Source: JBBKXJ01 sp037969395 (GTDB taxonomy: Bacteria; Pseudomonadota; Gammaproteobacteria; Pseudomonadales; JAUIET01). From it: a stretch of DNA of 64,000 nt. The notes beneath the pieces were generated by a model. That model had not been told where the DNA came from. It saw nothing but the letters and a program-made list of their open reading frames with translations, and searched no databases. The translations under genes were made by a program, and so were the position numbers. The stretch is taken from assembly GCA_037969395.1 (NCBI GenBank), contig JBBKXJ010000257.1, positions 1 to 64,000 on the forward strand, in the 5' to 3' direction. Shown piece after piece: positions 51,620 to 60,325 of the stretch (its first letter is position 1; each line of letters opens with the position of its first letter).

Positions 51620-53265
51620 ACCTCCTCAGCCGCGTTGGCTGCTTCGTCCTGGGTGCTTGCTTCAGGTTCGTCGGTTGCGGGTTCTTTCCCGGGCTTCGCT
51701 TCTGAGTCAGGTGTTTTTGCCGGTTGTTGTTTTGAGTTAGCTTCGACTTGTGACTTTTCTGCTTTGTCTTTCTCGTCTTTCCCGCCCTTCGCGTTTGACT
51801 CCTGATCTTGCTTTGACTCCTGATCTTGCTTTGACTCGGGCTCTTGCTTTGACTCGGGCTCTTGCTTCGCCTCGGGCTGTTGTTTCGGCGCAGGCTCCGC
51901 CTTCAAGTTCGCTGTTTGCTCGGCTTCCGGTTGTGTCGGTGACGCGGCTTTTACTTCTGCCTGCGGCTTATTCTTCTGCAGCACTTGCTGTGCCGCTTCA
52001 GCTTTTATTTTTCTGCTGTACTCGCTGTCGGTATATTCTTTCAAAGCGCGATAGGAACCGCTAATGTCAGGTAGTGGCGGGTCAATATTAGTCTTACGCG
52101 CGGCTTCCAACGTCTCCAGCGCCGCCTGGGTAGCGGCATCTTCGCTGATGAAGTAGCGCGCGATCCACTGCTGTGCTTTATCGAGGCTCTGTTGATAGAT
52201 ATCAGGCTTTTGTGCCAGTAGCGCCAGCTGAGCCTGCTCCAGCATCAGCCGCAGATTTTGCCGCAGGTATAACTCCTGTTGCGGCGGCAGCATGGCTTCG
52301 ACCGGCTGGTCGCGCTGTCGCACCACGAATACCTTACCAAGCGTCTGCTTGATCGCACCACCGACCCGCGTAACGCTGTCGCGCCAGGTTGGTTGTTCGG
52401 GCATGGTCGCCTCTACAGACTCTTCCTGTTCATCGTTGCTGAATTCGGGAATATCGTGCAGTTTCAGTTCATCGATGCCGCCGGTCAAGCTGGCCAGGCT
52501 CAAATATTCGCCGTCTACGTCAACCGATTCGGTGCGGCTCAACGCGGCAATATCGTCGGCAATCGCTCGCCGCACGTGAACCAGGCTAACGTCGTCAATC
52601 TCGCGTAAAATCTTATCCGCCGATTGCAGCATGGCAAGCGGGCCGCTGATTTCCTTGCTCATCAGAATACGTTGGTTCGCCAGCCGCAGCAGATATTCAG
52701 TTTCGGCCATTAACCATTCGTCACGATTGGTCTGGGTAAGCGCCTCCATTTGCCGGGTTTGCCTGCCCACAGTTTTTTCTAGCAGCTTTAGTGTATTTTG
52801 CGTCGCCGTCAATTCTCCCTCGCGAGTGATTGACTCCTCGCCAAGCTCAGCCTGTAACGTATTAAAGTCGTCTCGCAAATCATTGCGTACGTCATCACGC
52901 ACATTAGCAATCGCATTTTGCGTTTCCTGCAGCTTACTCTTAAGCGCCAGCTTGCTGCCTTGCTCCATTTGCCACTGCTGCCACAGGTAGTACACGCCGT
53001 AACCTGCAGCTCCGCTAAGCCCGAGCGTGCACAGTAGAAAAAACCAAAGCAAGCCCGTGCGCGGTCCTTTTTTTTGCGCATTAACTGCGTTGCTGTCGCC
53101 GTAGTCGGCCTGGTCTGATTTTTTTTGATCTTCTTTTTGGGCACTGACGTAAGCTTTCGCCCTGGCAGCCCTTTCGGTGCTGCTGACGTTTCGCTGTTGT
53201 GATTTTTGTTCGGATTTTGACGCGGCGTCGTTAGGTTTATCGCCGAGCTTTTTGCTGTCTACCAT
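51616..53265 (-). CDS. hemX: HemX-family membrane protein with long low-complexity tail
   Basis: A 549-residue protein of the HemX family, often mislabelled uroporphyrinogen-III methyltransferase but lacking its catalytic motifs. A charged Lys/Ser-rich N-terminus is followed by one transmembrane helix near residues 73-93, a coiled-coil region, and the family core with WLMAETEYLLRLANQRILM and WIARYFISEDA. About 140 residues at the C-terminus are a Lys/Glu/Gln/Pro-rich tail with QEPESK and QDQESK repeats, encoded by the 18-bp tandem repeat at 51794-51865. It overlaps hemD by seven bases and hemY by four. Confidence 0.88.
   Translation of the reverse strand: MVDSKKLGDKPNDAASKSEQKSQQRNVSSTERAARAKAYVSAQKEDQKKSDQADYGDSNAVNAQKKGPRTGLLWFFLLCTLGLSGAAGYGVYYLWQQWQMEQGSKLALKSKLQETQNAIANVRDDVRNDLRDDFNTLQAELGEESITREGELTATQNTLKLLEKTVGRQTRQMEALTQTNRDEWLMAETEYLLRLANQRILMSKEISGPLAMLQSADKILREIDDVSLVHVRRAIADDIAALSRTESVDVDGEYLSLASLTGGIDELKLHDIPEFSNDEQEESVEATMPEQPTWRDSVTRVGGAIKQTLGKVFVVRQRDQPVEAMLPPQQELYLRQNLRLMLEQAQLALLAQKPDIYQQSLDKAQQWIARYFISEDAATQAALETLEAARKTNIDPPLPDISGSYRALKEYTDSEYSRKIKAEAAQQVLQKNKPQAEVKAASPTQPEAEQTANLKAEPAPKQQPEAKQEPESKQEPESKQDQESKQDQESNAKGGKDEKDKAEKSQVEANSKQQPAKTPDSEAKPGKEPATDEPEASTQDEAANAAEEV
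51794..51865. repeat. Four tandem 18-bp repeats inside hemX
   Basis: Units begin at 51794, 51812, 51830 and 51848. The first two are identical to each other, and so are the last two; the pairs differ at three positions (TTTGACTCCTGATCTTGC against TTTGACTCGGGCTCTTGC). A decayed fifth copy follows. Eighteen bases is six codons, so copy-number change would lengthen or shorten the HemX tail without a frameshift. Confidence 0.9.
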
Positions 53266-54086
53266 CGCTTCGCCTTTTTCAACTCGTTAGGTGCGGCAGC
53301 GGTGCGTGCAGCACGCCACCAGTTGCAAAGTGCGTATGATACATCAGTCAATCGCATACTCCGAGCGGTCAGCACATTGCGGAACCCCTGCGCCTGCGCG
53401 GCGGCTGTTACGCGCGCGCCCGGTGCCAGTAGCAGTGTAGTCTGCAGTTCGGCAAACACCTCAACGGTGCGCGCCATGCGAGTCAAATTGACTACCCCGG
53501 CAACGCTGGTAGCCGCAACGGCGTGCGGCCGCCATAGTTTTACGTTGCTAGCCAGCTGCGCTTCATTAGCACCCGGATAAGCGCGCCGATAGAGCTCGGC
53601 TTGAGTCACCTCAGCCCCACGCGCCCGTAGCGTCTGTGTGATCAGTTCGCGCCCGCCCTGCCCTCTGAATACCAACACTCGCTTACCAGACAGCGACTGC
53701 AGCTCTGGCAGCGACAATAACGTTTCGCTATCAACCGCGTCGCTGGTTCGCATAGTAAAACCCGCCGCTGCGGCCGCATTGGTCGTCTTGTCACCAACGG
53801 CGTAACAGGTCGTTGCCAAAGGGATCGGTAGCTCGCGTTCCAGCAGGCAGGCATGGGCATAGCTTACGGCATTGGTACTGACAAAAATGCCAATATCATA
53901 GTGCTGCAATTGCTTAAATGCCGCATCTGTTTGTGCGTCTGCGACGATGGGCTCTATGGCAAGCACCGGCACATGGCGCAAACTCGCACCCAGTTGCTGC
54001 AACTCTTGCTGCCATTCATCCGCCTGCCCTGCGGGGCGAGTCAGCAGCATCCTTAGTCCAGCCAGCGCCGGCTTAACGTGAGACAT
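53259..54086 (-). CDS. hemD: Uroporphyrinogen-III synthase HemD
   Basis: A 275-residue cytoplasmic enzyme that closes the linear tetrapyrrole with inversion of ring D. The family is weakly conserved; visible marks are the N-terminal LLTRPAGQADEW, FVSTNAVSYA, AVGDKTTNAAAAAGF, and VLVFRGQGGRELITQTLRA. Its ATG immediately follows the hemC stop codon with no spacer, so translation is coupled. The last seven bases overlap the start of hemX. Position in hemC-hemD-hemX-hemY makes the call safe. Confidence 0.93.
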   Translation of the reverse strand: MSHVKPALAGLRMLLTRPAGQADEWQQELQQLGASLRHVPVLAIEPIVADAQTDAAFKQLQHYDIGIFVSTNAVSYAHACLLERELPIPLATTCYAVGDKTTNAAAAAGFTMRTSDAVDSETLLSLPELQSLSGKRVLVFRGQGGRELITQTLRARGAEVTQAELYRRAYPGANEAQLASNVKLWRPHAVAATSVAGVVNLTRMARTVEVFAELQTTLLLAPGARVTAAAQAQGFRNVLTARSMRLTDVSYALCNWWRAARTAAAPNELKKAKRW

Positions 54087-55031
54087 CTAGCTCGCTGCCC
54101 GCGCTGCAGCGAGAATTTTATCGCCGCCGGCGGCCAGTATTTCTTCTGCCAGCCCCTCCCCCAGCACGTCGGCTTCAATGGCTGCGCCGCGTCGTTGTCT
54201 GATGATCATTTGCGCACCGTCGAGGGATACAACCCTTGCCTCCAGGGTAAGCATGTCGCCATCTAACTGCGCAAATGCGGCGATAGGAACCTGACAGCCG
54301 CCGTCAAGGCCGCGGTTCAAGGCACGCTCGGCGCGCACACAATGGCTGGTTTGCAAATGGTTTAATTCGGCGACAAGTTTATTGATCAGCGCATCATCGG
54401 CGCGGGTCTCAATGCCTATCGCGCCCTGCCCCGGCGCCGGCAAACAGATTTTTGGATCGATGATTTCGGCAATTTGATCGTCCATCCGCAGACGCTTCAA
54501 GCCGGCCTCGGCAAGAATGATCGCGTCGTAGGCGCCGTCGTGCAGCTTCTGTAAACGAGTGTTGACGTTACCGCGCAGGTCAAGCATCTTAAGATCGCCG
54601 CGCGCGGCAAGCATTTGGCTGCGGCGACGCAAACTGGACGTGCCAAGTCTTGCGCCTGGCGGTAAGTCGGCAAAGCTGGCGAAGTTGGGCGCAATAAAAG
54701 CATCAAATGGACTGTCACGTTCGCAAATTGCTGCCAGCCGCAAGCCCGGAGGGAAGTGCATTGGTACATCTTTCATCGAGTGAACGGCGATGTCGGCCCG
54801 GTGCTCCAGCATGGCCACTTCCAGTTCTTTGATAAACAGCCCTTTGCCACCGATTTTCGACAACGGTGAGTCAAGCAGTTGATCGCCGCGAGTGGTCATG
54901 CGGACCAGCTCGACCTGCAATTCGGGATAACGCTGCATGAGTACACTTTTGACGTATTCTGCCTGCCATATAGCCAACTGGCTTTCGCGGGTAGCGATAC
55001 GCAGCGGACGATCCATAACCATTACTGTCAT
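54087..55031 (-). CDS. hemC: Porphobilinogen deaminase HemC
   Basis: Assembles four porphobilinogen units into hydroxymethylbilane on a dipyrromethane cofactor. About 314 residues. The substrate Asp lies in HSMKDVPMHFPPGL, followed by LGTSSLRRRSQ and LRGNVNTRLQKL, and the cofactor Cys lies in GLDGGCQVPI. Several starts are possible: TTG 55037, ATG 55031, ATG 55022 and ATG 55016. None has an ideal ribosome-binding site, though GGGA at 55033-55036 best suits 55022. The gene begins about 25 bases from the end of a 23-bp repeat array that occupies its promoter region. Confidence 0.95.
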   Translation of the reverse strand: MTVMVMDRPLRIATRESQLAIWQAEYVKSVLMQRYPELQVELVRMTTRGDQLLDSPLSKIGGKGLFIKELEVAMLEHRADIAVHSMKDVPMHFPPGLRLAAICERDSPFDAFIAPNFASFADLPPGARLGTSSLRRRSQMLAARGDLKMLDLRGNVNTRLQKLHDGAYDAIILAEAGLKRLRMDDQIAEIIDPKICLPAPGQGAIGIETRADDALINKLVAELNHLQTSHCVRAERALNRGLDGGCQVPIAAFAQLDGDMLTLEARVVSLDGAQMIIRQRRGAAIEADVLGEGLAEEILAAGGDKILAAARAAS

Positions 55032-55061
55032 TCCCAAACGGAAAAGACGAATTATGCCATG

Positions 55062-55272
55062 AGAGCCACTAGCGCAGGAACATAAGAGCCTTCAGCGCAG
55101 AAACAAGAGAGCCTTTAGCGCAGAAATAAAAAAGCCTTTAGCGCAGAAAAAAAAGAGCCGTTAGTGCAGCAAGATAAGAGCCATCAGCGCAGAACCACAA
55201 GAGCCTGCAGCGCAGGACTAGCGCCATTGGCGTGCGAAAATGAGAGCCCTGAGCGCAACAAATACAAGAACC
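55062..55272. repeat. Noncoding array of about ten 23-bp tandem units
   Basis: Units begin with AGAGCC or a one- or two-base variant at 55062, 55085, 55108, 55131, 55154, 55177, 55200, 55220, 55243 and 55267. Each continues with about three variable bases, then AGCGCAG (or a close variant), then an A-rich run. Seven of the nine intervals are exactly 23 bases; one is 20 and the last is 24. Because 23 is not a multiple of three, the array is not a coding repeat. There are no unique spacers between units, so it is not a CRISPR. It fills the gap between algR and hemC, which both read leftward. Confidence 0.93.
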
Positions 55273-55317
55273 GCCCACATGTTTACAAGCGGCTGCATTG
55301 TTGAATAAGACAGAGAA

Positions 55318-56061
55318 TTATAGGTTTTGCAGTAATTTTCTAACGTGTGGCAGATGGCGACGGCTTACCTGCGGCAAGGCCTCGGTTTCGTTCAAGCGCA
55401 CACAGTGGGCGCCCTCTGCGTCGCGCTCCATGCCTTCCACATGCTTTAAGGCGATCAGTGCGTTGCGGTGAACGCGCAGTAGCTTATCGGGATATTCAGC
55501 CTCAAGCTCTTTTAACGTGTCGTCGATCAATAGTTCACCACCTGAGTGGTAAGCAGTGACATATTTATGATCAGCGAGGAACACTCTGATCTCTTCCATC
55601 GGCACCATTTGAATGCCGCGACGCGATTTTGCTGTGATGTGCGTACGCTGCTTAAGTGAACAATCACTATCGTTAGCAGCCTCCAGAGACATAAGCTGGA
55701 GTTTGTTGACTTGACGCGCCTTCTCAAGCGCGATCAGCAAGTTTTCCTGTCGAACCGGTTTTAACAGGTAGCCCGCAGCCTGGGCTTCGATTGCTTCAAC
55801 GCCGTAGTCATCGTATGCGGTACAAAAGATGATCGCTGGCGCATTTTTAGCCAGCGCAATCTGTTTCGCCGCCGCAACACCGTCCATTTGCGGCATGCGT
55901 ACATCCATCAAAATAACGTCGGGCCGGGTTCGATCGCTGAGCGCCACGGCTTCCTCTCCGTTGGCAGCTTCGGCAACGACATGCCACGTTTGGGTATCAT
56001 TAACCATGCGCTTCAAGCGGTCTCTGGCCAGTGGTTCATCGTCGACGATAAGCACATTCAT
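55318..56061 (-). CDS. algR: LytTR response regulator AlgR
   Basis: A 247-residue response regulator with a receiver domain (Asp7-Asp8, phosphoacceptor Asp53 in LMDVRMPQMDG, Lys in LLKPVRQ) and a C-terminal LytTR DNA-binding domain (VPMEEIRVFLADHKYVTAY, LLRVHRNALIAL). AlgR of Pseudomonas controls alginate, type IV pili and other virulence traits, and works with AlgZ/FimS. The cognate kinase gene lies about 105 bases upstream on the same strand. hemC follows downstream, as in Pseudomonas. Confidence 0.93.
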   Translation of the reverse strand: MNVLIVDDEPLARDRLKRMVNDTQTWHVVAEAANGEEAVALSDRTRPDVILMDVRMPQMDGVAAAKQIALAKNAPAIIFCTAYDDYGVEAIEAQAAGYLLKPVRQENLLIALEKARQVNKLQLMSLEAANDSDCSLKQRTHITAKSRRGIQMVPMEEIRVFLADHKYVTAYHSGGELLIDDTLKELEAEYPDKLLRVHRNALIALKHVEGMERDAEGAHCVRLNETEALPQVSRRHLPHVRKLLQNL

Positions 56062-56167
56062 CTTGATCTTATTCCTGTCTGTTTAATCCGTTAATGCTCT
56101 ATACATGAGCTGAGCAAACTCTGAACCAGGCCAGGCGTCTTTACCACGGGTCTTTTTCAGAGATTCC

Positions 56168-57226
56168 TTAATTAAAATAGTAGCTTATTATTGCAAGAAA
56201 GCGATTTTCGCTGACTTTGGCCTGTAATACTGCGTCGCTGCCAAAATGCGCCTGCAAGCGCTCGCGGGTATTGACCAAAGCCATACTGTTACCTTTATGT
56301 TTGAACGCATCGGCCTTAGCGCTGTCAGGCAGCGGATTAGCAACACTAATCTCGCAGCGCTGGCCCTCAATCGCCACCTTGATAACCACGGTACCGCCCG
56401 CTGCACGCGGCTGAATGCCGTGGTACACCGCGTTCTCCAGTAACGGCTGAATTGTAAGCGATGGTATTTTCACCGCGTCGTCCAGCGCCGGCAGCTGCCA
56501 ATCAATGCGTAGTCGGTCACCCATACGTAACTGTTCAATGGCAAGATACTGTTCGCATAATGCCAGTTCCTGTTTTATCGGCACCAACTCGGTCGCAGCC
56601 TTTAAGCTGGCGCGAAACAGTTCCGCAAGATCTTCAACAGCTTTTTCTGCCATCACGGGATTGCTGCCAATCAAACTGGCAACGCTGTTTAGGCTGTTGA
56701 AAAGAAAATGCGGGCGAATACGCGACTGTAAGGCCTGAATGTGCGCCTGTAGCTGAGCCTGCTGCTGCACCAGTAACTGCTGCTGAAGATACAAGTAGCG
56801 CAGGGCGATACCGCCGATTACCGCAACGATAGCAAGATTCGCCAGAACGCGCTGCCAATCGAATACATGTACTGCAGCGCTGGTCACAAACGTGTGCAGC
56901 AACCACTGCGCAAATATGCTGAACAACAAGCTGACCAACAGAATCAGCGCGTAGCAGAGCAAGGCACCGCTAATACGTGGCAGGCGGGCAACACAGGCGC
57001 GTACCTGACACAGCACGGCAGCGCACAGCAACGCATTCCACTGCACAAAAAAAGTCAGATTGGCGAAGTGCAGCCAGTCGAAAGGTAGCAAGCGGCCATT
57101 GCTGAGCGTCACTACCAGCACCAGCAACTGCGCCGTTAGAATCAGAAATAACAATGGTTGAACCTTGCACAGGTCCGGCAGCTGAAAGTGCTCCATTACG
57201 GGCACTTGGGAATCTTTTATTGTCAT
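56168..57226 (-). CDS. algZ: LytS/YehU-type sensor histidine kinase AlgZ (FimS)
   Basis: A 352-residue membrane sensor with about four N-terminal transmembrane helices (between residues 24 and 145), a short coiled coil rich in Gln, and a His-kinase domain of the LytS type with His173 in IRPHFLFNSLNS. The ATPase domain has IPSLTIQPLLENAVYHGI and ends with ALVNTRERLQAHFG. The start MTIKDSQ at 57226 is chosen over 57262 for its better length; the ribosome-binding site is weak in either case. It is the partner of AlgR and is divergent from argH with 150 bases between them. Confidence 0.92.
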   Translation of the reverse strand: MTIKDSQVPVMEHFQLPDLCKVQPLLFLILTAQLLVLVVTLSNGRLLPFDWLHFANLTFFVQWNALLCAAVLCQVRACVARLPRISGALLCYALILLVSLLFSIFAQWLLHTFVTSAAVHVFDWQRVLANLAIVAVIGGIALRYLYLQQQLLVQQQAQLQAHIQALQSRIRPHFLFNSLNSVASLIGSNPVMAEKAVEDLAELFRASLKAATELVPIKQELALCEQYLAIEQLRMGDRLRIDWQLPALDDAVKIPSLTIQPLLENAVYHGIQPRAAGGTVVIKVAIEGQRCEISVANPLPDSAKADAFKHKGNSMALVNTRERLQAHFGSDAVLQAKVSENRFLAIISYYFN

Positions 57227-57375
57227 GTTCTCAGTGTCGTAGTAAAAGCGCCTTTGCGCCAATGACAGGCGCTGTCGACGGCTGCTGCAGCGGCATAAAC
57301 CCGCTATACTGCCGCGCTTTTATGCCACTTTTTTATCAAGCCGCATTGGCGCGCACTTAAATACGTACTGGACCC

Positions 57376-58788
57376 ATGACCAAACACAATCAGAACGACA
57401 CCAACACTAGCTGGGGCGGGCGCTTCAGCGAACCTACCGATGCCTTCGTACAGCGGTTTACCGCCTCGGTTGATTTTGACCAGCGCCTGTTTGAGCAGGA
57501 TATAGACGGCTCTCTGGCGCACGCAGCAATGCTGGCACAACAAGACATATTAACGGCCGACGAATTGCATTCTATTCAACAAGGCCTGGAGGAAGTTCGC
57601 ACAGAAATCAAAGCAGGGCAGTTCGAATGGTCAATCGCGCTGGAAGATGTGCATATGAACATTGAAGCCGCGTTGACCGCCAAAATTGGCGTCACCGGCA
57701 AAAAACTGCATACCGGCCGCTCGCGCAACGATCAGGTGGCTACCGACATTCGTCTCTACCTGCGTGAAGCCCTCGACACTATTTGTGTTGAACTCACCCG
57801 CCTGCAGGCCGTGCTGACGGCTATTGCCGAGCGCGAAGCGGCTACCATTATGCCTGGCTTTACTCACTTGCAAACCGCGCAGCCGGTTACCTTCGGGCAT
57901 CATATGCTGGCCTGGTTCGAGATGCTGGAGCGCGACTATGGCCGATTGCAAGATTGCCGCCGGCGGCTTAATTATTGCCCGCTGGGTGCCGCCGCACTGG
58001 CTGGCACGACCTATCCCATTGACCGCGACTTCACCGCCACACAGCTCGGTTTTAGCGCACCAACCAACAACTCGCTGGACTCGGTCAGCGACCGCGACTT
58101 CGCCATTGAATTCTGCGCGGCGGCCAGTATTGTGATGACTCATCTTTCCCGTTGCTCAGAAGAGCTTGTGCTGTGGACCTCGGCGCAGTTCGACTTTATT
58201 CGTTTGCCGGACCGCTTCTGTACCGGCTCGTCGATTATGCCGCAGAAGAAAAACCCGGATGTACCGGAGTTGGTGCGCGGTAAAACCGGTCGTGTTAACG
58301 GTCATCTCATCAGCCTGTTAACGCTGATGAAAGGCCAGCCGCTGGCTTACAACAAGGACAATCAGGAAGACAAGGAACCGTTGTTCGACACGGTCGATAC
58401 CTTGCACGACTGTCTGCGCGCCTTTGCTGACATGCTGCCGGCACTGGAGACCAAGCCTGAGGTTATGCGCGAGGCGGCGCTGCGCGGCTATGCCACGGCC
58501 ACAGACTTGGCTGACTACCTAGTTAAAAAAGGTCTGCCATTTCGTGACGCGCACGAAGTGGTAGGCCACGCCGTGGCCTACGGCGTGTCTAACAATAAAG
58601 ATCTGGCTCAAATCGATCTTGCTGAATTGCAAAAGTTTTCGGCGTTGATTGGTGACGATGTTTACTCAGTATTGAGCCTCGACGGTTCGGTTGCCGCACG
58701 CAACCATTTAGGTGGCACCGCGCCTGAGCAAGTGCGTCAGGCAGCAGTTACCGCTCGACACAACATGCAGCAACGCAACGAAGCGTAG
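57376..58788 (+). CDS. argH: Argininosuccinate lyase
   Basis: Last enzyme of arginine synthesis, 470 residues, fumarase superfamily. The N-terminus SWGGRFSEPTDAFVQRFTAS is typical. HTGRSRNDQVATDIRL is the first conserved block, and the signature GSSIMPQKKNPD begins at Gly284 with the catalytic Ser in the flexible loop. GFTHLQTAQPVTFGHH supplies the catalytic His region. Divergence from algZ and algR is the same arrangement as in Pseudomonas. About 20 bases after the stop lies a CGACAGC/GCTGTCG hairpin without a following T-run. Confidence 0.96.
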   Translation: MTKHNQNDTNTSWGGRFSEPTDAFVQRFTASVDFDQRLFEQDIDGSLAHAAMLAQQDILTADELHSIQQGLEEVRTEIKAGQFEWSIALEDVHMNIEAALTAKIGVTGKKLHTGRSRNDQVATDIRLYLREALDTICVELTRLQAVLTAIAEREAATIMPGFTHLQTAQPVTFGHHMLAWFEMLERDYGRLQDCRRRLNYCPLGAAALAGTTYPIDRDFTATQLGFSAPTNNSLDSVSDRDFAIEFCAAASIVMTHLSRCSEELVLWTSAQFDFIRLPDRFCTGSSIMPQKKNPDVPELVRGKTGRVNGHLISLLTLMKGQPLAYNKDNQEDKEPLFDTVDTLHDCLRAFADMLPALETKPEVMREAALRGYATATDLADYLVKKGLPFRDAHEVVGHAVAYGVSNNKDLAQIDLAELQKFSALIGDDVYSVLSLDGSVAARNHLGGTAPEQVRQAAVTARHNMQQRNEA

Positions 58789-58874
58789 CAGCCTCTCCAT
58801 TTTTTTCGACAGCGGCGTTTTTAGGCTGTCGCTCACGTATAATCATTTACTGAATTTCACAGGTGAAGGCTGTT

Positions 58875-59033
58875 ATGCGGCAACTGACGTTAATACTTCT
58901 TGTTATGTTGCTGCTAGCCTGCGGTCAGAAGGGGGATTTATATATGCCCGATGAGAGCTCCGCCGACTCTTCGCAGAACGGCGAACAACAGGATTCCGCA
59001 CCCAAAGACAACGACAACGACAACGACAATTAG
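58875..59033 (+). CDS. lptM: LptM (YifL/LppL-like) small lipoprotein
   Basis: A 52-residue lipoprotein. ATG 58875 follows AAGG at 58866-58869. The signal MRQLTLILLVMLLLAC puts the lipidated residue at Cys16, and the sequence right after it, CGQKGDLYMP, is the diagnostic LptM motif (CGQKGPLYxP). The rest is a short acidic, low-complexity tail ending in Asn-Asp repeats. LptM helps mature the LPS translocon LptD at the outer membrane. The order lptM-lysA-dapF is widely conserved, and lysA starts four bases after this stop. Confidence 0.88.
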   Translation: MRQLTLILLVMLLLACGQKGDLYMPDESSADSSQNGEQQDSAPKDNDNDNDN

Positions 59034-59037
59034 AAGC

Positions 59038-60288
59038 ATGGATCATTTTCAATACCACAACGGCGAACTGCATGCAGAGCAAGTGGCCTTAAGAGAGATC
59101 GCCGCACGCTTCGGCACGCCGTGCTACGTGTATTCGCGGGCTGCGCTGGAACAGGCTTATGCTGCCTACGCCGATGCCTTGCACAACGTAGACCACTTAA
59201 TTTGCTACGCGGTGAAAGCTAACTCGAATCTCGCGGTGTTGAATGTACTGGCGCGCCTTGGTGCGGGTTTCGATGTAGTCTCCATTGGTGAGTTGGAGCG
59301 GGTGCTGGCGGCCGGCGGTGAAGCAGGTAAGTGCGTATTCTCCGGCGTCGGCAAAAAGGCCTGCGAATTACGGCGTGCGCTGGAACTTGGCATTTTTTGT
59401 TTTAACGTTGAATCGGCGGCGGAGTTGCACACGCTGCAGGAGGAGGCGGCACAAATGCAGTGCAGCGCACAGGTGTCGTTGCGCGTTAATCCCGATGTCG
59501 ACGCCCGCACCCACCCCTATATTTCTACTGGCCTGCGCGACAATAAATTTGGTATTGATATTAACCAGGCCCCTACGCTCTACGCCGCCGCGCAGAGTGC
59601 GGCTAATCTGGAGGTGGTGGGCATCGATTGCCATATTGGCTCGCAGCTGACCAGCGTGGAACCGTTCCTCGCGGCACTGGACCGGCTGCTGGATTTGTAC
59701 GACAAGCTGAGCGTCAGTGGCATCAACATTAAGCATATCGATTTGGGCGGCGGTCTGGGCGTGCGCTATGAATACGAAACCCCGCCAACACCTGAAGACT
59801 ACCTGAGTCGCGTACTCGAACGTCTGGGAGACAGACACGTACAGCTGCTACTTGAACCCGGCCGTTCAATATGCGCCAATGCTGGCGTGCTGTTAACCGA
59901 AGTGACTTGCCTGAAGGAGAACGGCACAAAAAATTTCGCCATTGTCGACGCGGCGATGAACGATATGCTGCGCCCGGCGCTCTACGATGCGTGGCTCGGT
60001 GTCGACCCGCTGCGTAACAGCGCCACGGCGCCACAACGGGACTACGATATTGTCGGTCCGGTGTGTGAGTCTGGCGACTTCATTGCGAAGCAACGGCGCC
60101 TGGCCTTAAGCGCCGGTGACCTGCTGGCGGTGCGCTCGGCCGGCGCCTACGGATTTGTGATGAGCTCAAACTACAATACCAGGCCGCGTGCCGCCGAAGT
60201 GATGGTTGACGGTAGCGCCGCGCATATTGTCAGGCAGCGCGAAACGCTGCAAGATCTGCTGCGCGGCGAGTCGCTGCTGCCGCAATAG
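59038..60288 (+). CDS. lysA: Diaminopimelate decarboxylase
   Basis: PLP enzyme converting meso-diaminopimelate to lysine, 416 residues from ATG 59038 (MDHFQYHNGELHAEQ, the usual start). The PLP Lys60 lies in CYAVKANSNLAVL. Other marks are HIDLGGGLGVRY, LLEPGRSICANAGVLL and GPVCESGDF, which provides the catalytic Cys near the dimer interface. It is coupled to lptM upstream and followed by dapF after 37 bases, so adjacent lysine and peptidoglycan steps are co-expressed. Confidence 0.96.
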   Translation: MDHFQYHNGELHAEQVALREIAARFGTPCYVYSRAALEQAYAAYADALHNVDHLICYAVKANSNLAVLNVLARLGAGFDVVSIGELERVLAAGGEAGKCVFSGVGKKACELRRALELGIFCFNVESAAELHTLQEEAAQMQCSAQVSLRVNPDVDARTHPYISTGLRDNKFGIDINQAPTLYAAAQSAANLEVVGIDCHIGSQLTSVEPFLAALDRLLDLYDKLSVSGINIKHIDLGGGLGVRYEYETPPTPEDYLSRVLERLGDRHVQLLLEPGRSICANAGVLLTEVTCLKENGTKNFAIVDAAMNDMLRPALYDAWLGVDPLRNSATAPQRDYDIVGPVCESGDFIAKQRRLALSAGDLLAVRSAGAYGFVMSSNYNTRPRAAEVMVDGSAAHIVRQRETLQDLLRGESLLPQ

Positions 60289-60325
60289 CTGTCGCCGCAA
60301 TAAGAGGTAAGGAATAGATCGCTCC

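Noticed and set aside
55062..55272. CRISPR array
   Set aside because: The 23-bp units are contiguous and degenerate, there are no unique spacers, and no cas genes are nearby.
58807..58831. Rho-independent terminator of argH
   Set aside because: The CGACAGC/GCTGTCG stem is real, but the T-run lies before it, not after it, on the argH strand.
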